A stretch of DNA of 64,000 nucleotides from the NCBI RefSeq assembly GCF_004403305.1, contig NZ_SOHE01000006.1, positions 1-64,000 of the forward strand. Direction: 5' to 3'. Positions within the stretch are counted from its first letter, which is position 1. Each line of letters begins with the position of its first letter. The notes beneath the pieces were generated by a model, which saw nothing but the letters and a program-made list of their open reading frames with translations, was not told the origin of the DNA and did not search any database. Source of the stretch: Cryobacterium frigoriphilum (GTDB lineage: Bacteria; Actinomycetota; Actinomycetes; Actinomycetales; Microbacteriaceae). A program made the position numbers and the translations under genes. Below, piece by piece: positions 16,524 to 24,106 of the stretch.

Positions 16524-17449
16524 TGTTCGTCATGAACGGCGCTATCGTGCGCGACCGGCGGGGTGGGGAGCACCAGCTGCGAGAGTCTGAGGACTTCACG
16601 CAGCGCCGGGCTGTCATTGTCGGCGCGCCACACAAGCTGCAACAGGATCGGTTGCATTTCGTCTTCGAGCGGCAGAAAGATCACGCCGGGGTAATAGACG
16701 TTCTCGGCCACGGTGGACACGGTCAGGGCGATGCCGATCTCGGCCGCGACGAGCGAGACGAGGGTCCACGTGTCGGGGGCCACCTGCACGATGGAGGGCA
16801 CGAAACCGGCCCTGCTCGCCAGCCGCATCAGGTGGTCGCGCAGGATCGCCCCGGGATCCTGCGGCAGGGTCACGAAGGGCTGGCCGACCAAATCCTTCAT
16901 GGAAACCGACTGCCGATCGGCGAGCGGATGGCTGGTGTGGATCGCGATGACGAGGTTTTCGTAGGCGATCACGCGGCGTTCGATGCCGGCCGGGATGAAG
17001 TTCCACCTCCCGAGCCCGATCTCCATCTCCCTGTTGATCACCTTGTCGAGCGCGGGGATCGCGAAATTGGAGCTGTAGAGCTCGAAGTCGATTCCAGGAT
17101 GGGTCTCACGCACGAGTTTGGCGAGTTTGCCCACCATGACATGGGACGACGCCCCCGCGAAGGCCACCCGCACGCGGCCGGTCTCGCCCTTTCCCGCCGA
17201 CACCACCGCGACCGCCGCTCGGCGGACACCATCGAGGATGTCCGTGGCCGGTTGCACGAGGGCCTCACCGGCCGGCGTGAGGCGCACCGAACGGGTACTG
17301 CGAGCGAAAAGCAGGGTTCCGAGCTCGCGCTCGAGGTTCTGGATGGCCCGGCTCAGCGGGGGCTGCGCCATGAAAAGCTTCTCGGCCGCGCGGCCAAAGT
17401 GCAGCTCCTCGGCCACGGCGAGGAACGCTCGAATCTGCTGAATTTCCAT
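16505..17449 (-). CDS. LysR-type regulator of the dicarboxylate cluster
   Basis: A 314-residue LysR regulator. The N-terminal winged helix begins MEIQQIRAFLAVAEELHFG and carries the recognition helix region AAEKLFMAQPPLSRAIQNLE; the effector domain covers about residues 90-300. The start at 17449 gives the canonical LysR N-terminus. It lies between, and is likely to control, the minus-strand gcdH unit and the divergent CoA-transferase unit. Its place beside a GCDH and a class III CoA-transferase resembles the GcdR-controlled glutarate genes of Pseudomonas, so glutarate or a CoA ester is the natural effector guess. Confidence 0.88.
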   Translation of the reverse strand: MEIQQIRAFLAVAEELHFGRAAEKLFMAQPPLSRAIQNLERELGTLLFARSTRSVRLTPAGEALVQPATDILDGVRRAAVAVVSAGKGETGRVRVAFAGASSHVMVGKLAKLVRETHPGIDFELYSSNFAIPALDKVINREMEIGLGRWNFIPAGIERRVIAYENLVIAIHTSHPLADRQSVSMKDLVGQPFVTLPQDPGAILRDHLMRLASRAGFVPSIVQVAPDTWTLVSLVAAEIGIALTVSTVAENVYYPGVIFLPLEDEMQPILLQLVWRADNDSPALREVLRLSQLVLPTPPVAHDSAVHDEQVSIDT

Positions 17450-17509
17450 GGCTCCACTATTGCGATAGGTGCATGAAACTGTCAAGGATTCATACGCTAT
17501 TGCTGTTCA

Positions 17510-17539
17510 GGTATCAATCGGCGGCGAAATTGATATTGG
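17510..17539 (+). promoter_or_regulatory. Shared 30-bp operator, site B (CoA-transferase promoter)
   Basis: GGTATCAAT-N14-ATATTGG, in the 149-bp gap between the divergent lysR and CoA-transferase genes. A TGCGACAGTG string follows about 20 nt later and recurs at the same place after site C, which may mark the transcription start region. The site could also serve lysR autoregulation. Confidence 0.8.
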
Positions 17540-17598
17540 ACGCGACGTAATCAAATTTGCGACAGTGGAGGCACGACAGACGAACAGGGAGTCATTCA

Positions 17599-18807
17599 AT
17601 GGATGAATCTGGCGCAGCAAAGAAGCTGCACCGCATTTTCGATCGGCCGGGAACCGGGCCGCTGAGCGGAATCATCGTGGCAGACTTCAGCCGCGTTCTC
17701 GCCGGCCCGTATTGCACCATGCTGCTCGCTGATATGGGCGCAACGGTGATCAAGGTGGAGAGTCTGCAAGGCGACGACACCAGGGGCTGGATCCCGCCGG
17801 TGCGAGATGACGAGGCGACCTTCTACCTCTCGGTCAACCGCAACAAGCACTCGATCGCCCTCGACCTCAATGATCCGGCCGATCTCGAGGTGGCACACGA
17901 ACTCGCCGCGCGGGCCGACGTGCTCGTGGAGAACTTTAAGCCGGGCGGCCTCGACCGCTTCTTTCTCGACTACGACTCGGTCGTCACCCGCAATCCCGAG
18001 GTGATCTACGCCTCCATCACCGGTTTCGGAACCGGGGCAGGGGCCGGGCTGCCCGGATACGACCTGCTCGTGCAGGCGGTCTCCGGCATGATGAGCCTCA
18101 CCGGCGGCCAGGACACCGAGCCGTACCGGGCGGGCCTCGCGATGTTCGATGTGATCACCGGGCTGCACGCGGGAATGGGCGTGCTGGGGGCACTGCACCA
18201 CAAAGACCTCACCGGAAGCGGGCAGCGTGTGGAACTCAACCTGCTCTCATCCGCTCTCTCGGGCATGGTCAACCAGTCCGCCGCCTATGTCACGGGCGGT
18301 GTCATACCCACCCGCATGGGTAATGAGCACCCGAGCCTCTACCCCTACGAGCCGATGCCGACGGGCGACGGCATGCTCATCATCGCGGCGGGCAATAACC
18401 CCCAATTCGCGAGGCTGTGCACGGCACTCGACATTCCGGAGACCGCAACGGACGCCAGGTTCAACTCGCCGCAGCAGCGCAACTCGAACCGTGGCCCGCT
18501 CCGGGAGATCCTCCAACTCCAGCTCGTGCGGCGCTCGGCCGCCGACTGGTTCGAGTTTCTCTCCGACCTGGGTCTGCCCTGTGCACCGATCCAGGATGTG
18601 AAGGGCGGAATCGAGCTCGCCGAAAGGCTCGGCCTCGAGCCGGTCGTGCTGGCGGGAACCGGGGATCGCCGCATTCCGACCGTGCGGCATCCGGTCACCT
18701 TCTCGCAGACCCCGGTGACCTACGATCTGGCCCCACCTCACCTCAACGAGAGTTCAGACCTCGTGCGCTCATGGCTGGCCAGCCGCGAAGCGCAGCTCGT
18801 TGACTGA
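17599..18807 (+). CDS. CaiB/BaiF class III CoA-transferase
   Basis: A 402-residue class III CoA-transferase, moving CoA from a donor such as succinyl-CoA to a free carboxylate. The FSRVLAGPYCTMLLADMGATVIKVE opening, NKHSIALDLND and the GYDLLVQAVSGMMSLTG block are typical. Asp184 in AMFDVITGLHAG aligns with the catalytic Asp of formyl-CoA transferase and of human SUGCT, the succinyl-CoA:glutarate transferase. It should activate the imported acid for the dehydrogenase. ATG at 17599 has CAGGGA 8 nt upstream. First gene of a five-gene operon and 8-nt overlapping the thioesterase. Confidence 0.88.
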   Translation: MDESGAAKKLHRIFDRPGTGPLSGIIVADFSRVLAGPYCTMLLADMGATVIKVESLQGDDTRGWIPPVRDDEATFYLSVNRNKHSIALDLNDPADLEVAHELAARADVLVENFKPGGLDRFFLDYDSVVTRNPEVIYASITGFGTGAGAGLPGYDLLVQAVSGMMSLTGGQDTEPYRAGLAMFDVITGLHAGMGVLGALHHKDLTGSGQRVELNLLSSALSGMVNQSAAYVTGGVIPTRMGNEHPSLYPYEPMPTGDGMLIIAAGNNPQFARLCTALDIPETATDARFNSPQQRNSNRGPLREILQLQLVRRSAADWFEFLSDLGLPCAPIQDVKGGIELAERLGLEPVVLAGTGDRRIPTVRHPVTFSQTPVTYDLAPPHLNESSDLVRSWLASREAQLVD

Positions 18808-19243
18808 GCCGTTCCGCGCCCGGGTCGCGGTGCGCTGGAGCGACCAGGACCTCAACGGCCACGTGAACAACGCCCGCGTGGCCACCCTGCTCGAAGAAGC
18901 CCGGCTGGCCTGGCGGGCGCAGGCCCTTACCGGCTCCGACCACCTCGGTTCGCCGACGGTCGTGGCGGCCCTGCAGCTGAGCTTTCGGCGCCCGATCGAG
19001 TTCGGCGCCGTCGTCGAGATCGACGTCTGGGTGGGCCGGGTGGGATCCAGGTCGTACACCCTGCAGTACTCCGGGATTCAGGCCGGCCACCCGGTGCTGG
19101 ATGCCTCGACCGTGATGGTGCCGCTGCACCCCGAAAACGGTGAGGCGCGGCGGCTCGACGCCGCGGAGCGCGGTTCCCTCGCCCGATGGGTCATCGCCGA
19201 TGCAGCCCCACAGCAATCGCGCCAACAGAAAGGAACAGCATGA
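18800..19243 (+). CDS. 4HBT-type acyl-CoA thioesterase
   Basis: A 147-residue hot-dog thioesterase of the 4-hydroxybenzoyl-CoA thioesterase group. The VRWSDQDLNGHVNNARVATLLEEAR segment contains the catalytic Asp and the HVNN motif. It probably releases CoA from stalled intermediates or a surplus acyl-CoA. The TTG start at 18800 overlaps the CoA-transferase end, and the stop overlaps the next start (ATGA), so the gene is embedded in the operon. Confidence 0.83.
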   Translation: MTEPFRARVAVRWSDQDLNGHVNNARVATLLEEARLAWRAQALTGSDHLGSPTVVAALQLSFRRPIEFGAVVEIDVWVGRVGSRSYTLQYSGIQAGHPVLDASTVMVPLHPENGEARRLDAAERGSLARWVIADAAPQQSRQQKGTA

Positions 19244-20430
19244 CCGACTCCGAGATCAACAGTGATTACTACCTCGTCGACGACTTCCTCAACGATGAGG
19301 AGCGCGCCATTCGCCTCAAGGTGCGGGCCTTCGCAGACGCCGAGGTGCTTCCCATCATCAACGACTACTGGGACCGCGCCGCCTTCCCCTTCGAGCTGAT
19401 CCCGAAGATCGCCGGGCTCGGTATTGTGGGCGGCACAATTGAAGGCTACGGATGCCCGGGGCTGAGCCGTCTGGGCGCCGGGATGGTGTCCCTGGAAATG
19501 TCCCGCGCCGACGGTTCGATCAACACCTTCATCGGCGTGCAATCCGGCCTCACCATGGGCACGATCAACATGCTCGGCAGCGAAGAGCAGAAACAGCGCT
19601 GGCTGCCCGGCCTCGCGGCGCTCGACCTGGTGGGCGCGTTCGGGCTCACCGAGCCCAACCACGGATCCGACTCGGTCGCGCTCGAAACGAGCGCCCGACT
19701 CGACGGCGCCCACTACGTTCTCAACGGCGCCAAACGGTGGATTGGCAACGCGAGCTTCGCCGACGTCGTCGTGATCTGGGCCCGCGACGAAGCCGACGCC
19801 AGGGTGAAGGCCTTCGTCATGGAAAAGAACCCCGATGGTTCGTTCCCCGAGGGCTACGACGCCACCGTCATCACCGGCAAGGTCGGCAAGCGAGCCATCC
19901 TGCAGCCGGACATCGTGATCACCAACCTGCGCATCCCCGCCGAGAACAGGCTCGTCAACGGCCACTCCTTTAAAGACGCCGTGCGCGTGCTGAATTCCAC
20001 CCGCGGCGGGGCTTCCTGGGAAGCCCTCGGGCACGGCATCGCCGCCTACGAGGCCGCTGTCGCCTATGCCCGCGACCGCGTGCAGTTCGGCAAGCCCATT
20101 GGAAGCTATCAACTCGTACAGAACAAACTCGCCAATATGCTCGCCGAACTCACCGCGATGCAGCTGCTCTGCTTTCGGCTGGCCACGCTCGCCGACCAGG
20201 GCAAGATGACGGGGGCCATGGCCTCCCTCGCCAAGATGCACACGGCCCAGAAGGCGCGCTGGATCTGCCAGGAGGCCCGCGACATGCTCGGCGGCAACGG
20301 CCTGCTGCTCGAAAATCACGTGGCTCGGCACCTCACCGACATGGAGGTCGTGCACACCTACGAGGGCACGGATTCCATTCAGTCGCTGCTGATCGGCCGC
20401 GACATCACCGGAATTTCGGCATTCGCATGA
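19240..20430 (+). CDS. Acyl-CoA dehydrogenase, GCDH-like but lacking the carboxylate clamp
   Basis: A 396-residue flavoenzyme of the same subfamily as the gene at 15247 (GYGCPG, AFGLTEPNHGSDS, ARDMLGGNGL, TYEGTDSIQ with the catalytic Glu). However, the position of GCDH Arg94 is Asn95 and that of Ser98 is Gly99 (SINTFIGVQSGL). The substrate is therefore probably a monocarboxylic acyl-CoA and the reaction a plain alpha,beta-dehydrogenation, as in the ACX4/short-chain group. A KNPDGSFPEGYDATVITGKVGKRAILQPD stretch also departs from GCDH. AGGAACAGC precedes the ATG. Confidence 0.85.
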   Translation: MTDSEINSDYYLVDDFLNDEERAIRLKVRAFADAEVLPIINDYWDRAAFPFELIPKIAGLGIVGGTIEGYGCPGLSRLGAGMVSLEMSRADGSINTFIGVQSGLTMGTINMLGSEEQKQRWLPGLAALDLVGAFGLTEPNHGSDSVALETSARLDGAHYVLNGAKRWIGNASFADVVVIWARDEADARVKAFVMEKNPDGSFPEGYDATVITGKVGKRAILQPDIVITNLRIPAENRLVNGHSFKDAVRVLNSTRGGASWEALGHGIAAYEAAVAYARDRVQFGKPIGSYQLVQNKLANMLAELTAMQLLCFRLATLADQGKMTGAMASLAKMHTAQKARWICQEARDMLGGNGLLLENHVARHLTDMEVVHTYEGTDSIQSLLIGRDITGISAFA

Positions 20431-20477
20431 GCCTCCGGCCCACGAGCGCCCCACAACAGACCAAGCAGGGAGATTTC

Positions 20478-21254
20478 ATGAACAGGCTCACCGACAGGGT
20501 CGCGGTCATTACCGGCGGCGCGCAGGGTATCGGCGCGGCGACGGCGCTGCGGTTCGCCACCGAAGGCGCGCACGTGGCCATCCTCGATCTGAATGCAGAG
20601 CGCGCAGCCGAAACGGCCCAGCAGATTTGCCAGACCGAGGCCGTTATCGCGGCGGGCGGGTCGGCGAGTGGTCTCGTGTGCGACGTCACCGACGAAGACC
20701 GGGTGGCGGAAGCCTTCAGCCAGGTCTTCGCTCGCGCCGGCCGACTCGACATTCTCGTCAACAATGCCGGCATAACGCGCGACAACCTGCTGTTCAAGAT
20801 GGGGCGTGCCGACTGGGACTCGGTTCTCGTCACCAACCTCACGAGTGCCTTCCTCTGCGCTCAGGCCGCCCAGAAATTCATGGTCCCCGCCCGCTATGGC
20901 CGGATCGTGAGTCTCAGCAGCCGCTCGGCGCTCGGAAACCGGGGACAGGCGAACTACGCGGCGGCCAAAGCAGGGATTCAGGGGCTGACGGCCACGCTCG
21001 CGCTCGAACTGGGGCCGTTCAACATCACCGTCAACGCGGTCGCACCGGGCTACATCGCCACGGCCATGACCGCGGCGACCGCCGAGCGGGTCGGCAGCAC
21101 CGCGGAGGAACACCAGAAAGCGGTCGCCGAGCGCACGCCGCTCGGCCGGGTCGGGTCGCCGCACGAGGTCGCCGCCGCTATCGCATTCTTTGCGAGCGAC
21201 GACTCCTCCTATGTCTCCGGCCAGACGCTCTACATCAACGGCGGAGCACGCTGA
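20478..21254 (+). CDS. SDR 3-oxoacyl reductase / (R)-3-hydroxyacyl-CoA dehydrogenase
   Basis: A 258-residue FabG/PhaB-like short-chain dehydrogenase. TGGAQGIGAATALRFA binds the cofactor; Asp in AILDLNAER suggests NAD(H) rather than NADPH. ILVNNAGITRD, SLSSRSALGNRGQANYAAAKAG supply the Asn, Ser, Tyr and Lys of the active site, and a full C-terminal YVSGQTLYINGGAR follows. In context it should oxidise the (R)-3-hydroxyacyl-CoA made by the MaoC hydratase to a 3-oxoacyl-CoA. AGGGAG lies 8 nt before the ATG. The stop overlaps the thiolase start by one base. Confidence 0.88.
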   Translation: MNRLTDRVAVITGGAQGIGAATALRFATEGAHVAILDLNAERAAETAQQICQTEAVIAAGGSASGLVCDVTDEDRVAEAFSQVFARAGRLDILVNNAGITRDNLLFKMGRADWDSVLVTNLTSAFLCAQAAQKFMVPARYGRIVSLSSRSALGNRGQANYAAAKAGIQGLTATLALELGPFNITVNAVAPGYIATAMTAATAERVGSTAEEHQKAVAERTPLGRVGSPHEVAAAIAFFASDDSSYVSGQTLYINGGAR

Positions 21255-22432
21255 TGGTCGAGGCCTTTCTCGTGGGAGGGGTGCGCACTCCCGTCGGCCG
21301 CTACGGCGGAGCCTTGTCGAGCATCCGCTCGGACGATCTTGCGGCTCTTGTGCTCGGCGAGCTGGTGCAGCGCACCGGCGTCGACCCCGCCGCGATCGAT
21401 GAGGTAATTCTCGGCAACACCAATCAGGCCGGCGAAGACAGCCGTAACGTGGCGCGCCTGGCGAGCCTGCTCGCCGGTTTTCCCGACGAGATCCCCGGGC
21501 TCACGGTCAACCGCCTGTGCGCCTCGGGCCTGAGCGCCATCATCCTCGCCTCGCAGATGATCAAGAGCGGAGCCGCCGACCTCGTCGTGGCTGGCGGGGT
21601 GGAATCGATGTCGCGGGCGCCATGGGTGCTCGCCAAGCCGGACAAGGCATTCGGGCGACCGGGCGAGATCGCTGACACGAGCATCGGTGCCCGTTTCGTG
21701 AACCCGAGATTTGCCTCGACGACCACGCTCTCGATGCCGGAAACGGCCGAGGAACTCGCCCGCGTCGATGGCATCACCCGCGAAGAAGCGGATGTTTTCG
21801 CCCTCGGCTCCCACGAGCGGGCCGCGGCGGCCATCGATGGCGGCCGTTTTGCGGCGGAGATCGTTGCGGTGGCGACGAAGAAGGGTCTCGTGGAGCACGA
21901 CGAGGGGCCGCGGCGGGACACGACTCTCGAGACCCTTGCGGGCCTGCGCTCGGTCGTGCGGCCGGGCGGGATTGTGACGGCGGGCAATTCGAGTTCGCTC
22001 AATGACGGGGCTTCTGCCGTGATCGTGGCGAGTGAGAGTGCCATTGAACGACTCGGCCTCAGGCCACGGGCTCGAATCGTGCACGGAGCCTCAGCAGGGG
22101 TGCCGCCGCAGATCATGGGCATCGGGCCCGTGCCGGCCACCCGAAAGGCGCTCGAACGCGCGGGGTGGTCGGTCGATGAACTGGGCGCGATCGAGCTCAA
22201 CGAGGCCTTTGCGGTGCAGGCGCTGGCCTGTATTCGGCGCCTCGGACTCGACCCGCAGGTCGTGAACCGTGACGGTGGAGCGATCGCCCTCGGGCATCCG
22301 CTCGGCTCATCGGGCTCGCGGATCGCCATCACGCTGATGGGCCGGATGGAGCGCGAGGGCGCCAACCGGGGCCTGGCCACGATGTGCGTGGGGCTCGGCC
22401 AGGGAACGGCGATGTTGCTCGAACGGGTCTAA
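21254..22432 (+). CDS. Thiolase (acetyl-CoA C-acyltransferase)
   Basis: A 392-residue type II thiolase that cleaves a 3-oxoacyl-CoA with CoA. The acylated cysteine is in NRLCASGLSA (residue ~90), the general-base motifs are LNEAFAVQALA, GHPLGSSGSR and MCVGLGQGTAM with the second Cys. AtoB/PcaF-like. If the pathway substrate is acetoacetyl-CoA, the product is two acetyl-CoA. It ends the CoA-transferase operon; site C of the shared operator starts 27 nt after its stop. Confidence 0.92.
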   Translation: MVEAFLVGGVRTPVGRYGGALSSIRSDDLAALVLGELVQRTGVDPAAIDEVILGNTNQAGEDSRNVARLASLLAGFPDEIPGLTVNRLCASGLSAIILASQMIKSGAADLVVAGGVESMSRAPWVLAKPDKAFGRPGEIADTSIGARFVNPRFASTTTLSMPETAEELARVDGITREEADVFALGSHERAAAAIDGGRFAAEIVAVATKKGLVEHDEGPRRDTTLETLAGLRSVVRPGGIVTAGNSSSLNDGASAVIVASESAIERLGLRPRARIVHGASAGVPPQIMGIGPVPATRKALERAGWSVDELGAIELNEAFAVQALACIRRLGLDPQVVNRDGGAIALGHPLGSSGSRIAITLMGRMEREGANRGLATMCVGLGQGTAMLLERV

Positions 22433-22458
22433 ACCCCGACACGGTTTTATGTGCCACG

Positions 22459-22488
22459 GGTATCAATGCGCCCCCAAAATAGTATTGG
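22459..22488 (+). promoter_or_regulatory. Shared 30-bp operator, site C (tct promoter)
   Basis: GGTATCAAT-N14-GTATTGG, followed by TATGAT (22499-22504), a good -10, and the TGCGACAGTG string shared with site B. It precedes tctC-tctB-tctA. A 12-nt-period direct repeat GCGAATCACT (22528, 22540) lies in the leader. Confidence 0.8.
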
Positions 22489-22570
22489 AAATGGATTTAT
22501 GATTCTGCGACAGTGAAATGGGCTGACGCGAATCACTGCGCGAATCACTCCGCCATGAGGCACCAAACAG

Positions 22571-23581
22571 ATGACAATGAGGTCAGCTTTGAAGAAGAAC
22601 ACTGTTGTATTCCTGCCCGCGCTCGCCGGACTGGCCATGATGGGCCTCGTGGGCTGCAGCGCCTCCGGCTCTGTCGGGGCGCAGGAGGCGGAAGCCGGAT
22701 ACCCGTCGAAACCCGTTACCTTCGTGGTGCCGTTTGCGGCGGGCGGACCCTCCACCGTGACGGCCCTTGCCTTCGCCTCCTGCCTTGAGGCGGGGCTCGG
22801 ACAGACATTCGTCATCGAGAACCAGCCGGGCGGCAGCGGCGGGCTGGCCATGCAGGACGTGTCGAGCGCCAAACCTGACGGGTACACGCTCACGCTCGGT
22901 ACGAACGGTCCGCTCGTGATGAATCCCATGATCAACCAACTCAACTACGGCATCGAAGACTTCACCTCGGTCGGAGTAATGGCCCAGATGCCGACCGTGC
23001 TCGTGGTCGGTGAGGACTCCCCTTACGAGAGCGCCGATGAATTCTTCGCGGCGGCCGAAAAGAACCCCGGTAAGCTCAGCGTCGCCATTCCGGGGGCGAC
23101 CACCTCTGCGGCGATCGAGCTGCAGCGGCTTCATGAGGAATACGACATCGAGGTCACCGCCGTTCCGGCCGTGGGCAACGCGGAGATGACCACGAGCCTG
23201 CTCGGCGGCCACGTCGACGCTCTCTTCATCACCGACCACCAGGACGTGCAGTCGCGCATCGAGGACGGGTCGTTTGTGCCGCTCGCGGTGAGCAGCCCCG
23301 AACGTGCGGACTGGTACGCGGACGTGCCGACCCTGGCGGAGCAGGGATACCCTGAGCTGGTCAACGCGGTGTCGGTCTTCGGAGTCGTGGGGCCGAAGGG
23401 CATGCCCGACTCCATCGTGTCGACCCTCGAGTCACAACTCAAGACCTGCTCGGAAGACTCGACCGTCATCGACCAGATCGGTGAGATGTTCGTTCCGGCG
23501 GAGTTCAGCGGAGCCGCAGCCCTCGACGGGGTCTTTGCTGACATGCAGAAACTCTACGAACCCATCCTCGGACAAGAATGA
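22571..23581 (+). CDS. tctC: Tripartite tricarboxylate transporter binding lipoprotein, copy 2
   Basis: A 336-residue paralogue of the binding protein at 14260, with the same architecture: signal peptide ending in lipobox LVGC (Cys near residue 29), YPSKPVTFVVPFAAGGPS, NQPGGSGGLAMQDVSSAKPDGYTLTLG and GGHVDALFITDHQDV. It is directly coupled to tctB (ATGA), so it is the cognate receptor of this transporter; the other copy may feed the same membrane unit. ATG at 22571 is preferred over 22577. Confidence 0.92.
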   Translation: MTMRSALKKNTVVFLPALAGLAMMGLVGCSASGSVGAQEAEAGYPSKPVTFVVPFAAGGPSTVTALAFASCLEAGLGQTFVIENQPGGSGGLAMQDVSSAKPDGYTLTLGTNGPLVMNPMINQLNYGIEDFTSVGVMAQMPTVLVVGEDSPYESADEFFAAAEKNPGKLSVAIPGATTSAAIELQRLHEEYDIEVTAVPAVGNAEMTTSLLGGHVDALFITDHQDVQSRIEDGSFVPLAVSSPERADWYADVPTLAEQGYPELVNAVSVFGVVGPKGMPDSIVSTLESQLKTCSEDSTVIDQIGEMFVPAEFSGAAALDGVFADMQKLYEPILGQE

Positions 23582-24105
23582 GCGACGATACGCTCGAGGC
23601 CACCCAGGTCGCCGAGCCTGGTCCGGTCAGAGCCACGGGCCCGCACACGGGCAGATACCGGCTCGTTCCCGTCGTACTGCTGGTCACCGGCATCGCAGCG
23701 GTGATCGGATCCTGGCGCCTCGGTCTGGGCGAACTCACGAACCCCGGGCCCGGTCTCTGGCCGTTGGTGGTCTCGATCGCGGTGACGATCACGGCGGCCA
23801 TCCTCACCGTCATTCCCGATACCGAGGCTTACGAGAAGTGGACGCGACGCACGACGCTGCTCGCCGGCGGCGTGCTGAGCCTCGTGGTCTTCATCCTCCT
23901 CTTCACGGCCATCGGCTTCGTCGTGCCGGCCTTCCTGCTTCTGCTTCTCTGGCTGCGGGTGTTTGGCGAGGAATCCTGGCGGCTCGCCCTCACGCTCGCC
24001 GTCGGCGGTACCGCGGTCTTCTACGTGGGCTTCGCGGTTCTGCTCGGTGTTCCCTTTCCCGACGACATCGTCGTGGGCACCATTACCCGACTGATCGGAA
24101 TGTGA
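23578..24105 (+). CDS. tctB: Tripartite tricarboxylate transporter small membrane subunit TctB
   Basis: A 175-residue TctB subunit. After a ~35-residue polar N-terminus come four hydrophobic segments (VPVVLLVTGIAAVIGSWRL; WPLVVSIAVTITAAILTV; LLAGGVLSLVVFILLFTAIGF to a fourth near GTAVFYVGFAVLL) and the family PGPGLWPLV motif. It forms the permease with TctA, driven by a cation gradient. One base separates its stop from tctA. Confidence 0.88.
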   Translation: MSDDTLEATQVAEPGPVRATGPHTGRYRLVPVVLLVTGIAAVIGSWRLGLGELTNPGPGLWPLVVSIAVTITAAILTVIPDTEAYEKWTRRTTLLAGGVLSLVVFILLFTAIGFVVPAFLLLLLWLRVFGEESWRLALTLAVGGTAVFYVGFAVLLGVPFPDDIVVGTITRLIGM

Positions 24106-24106
24106 C

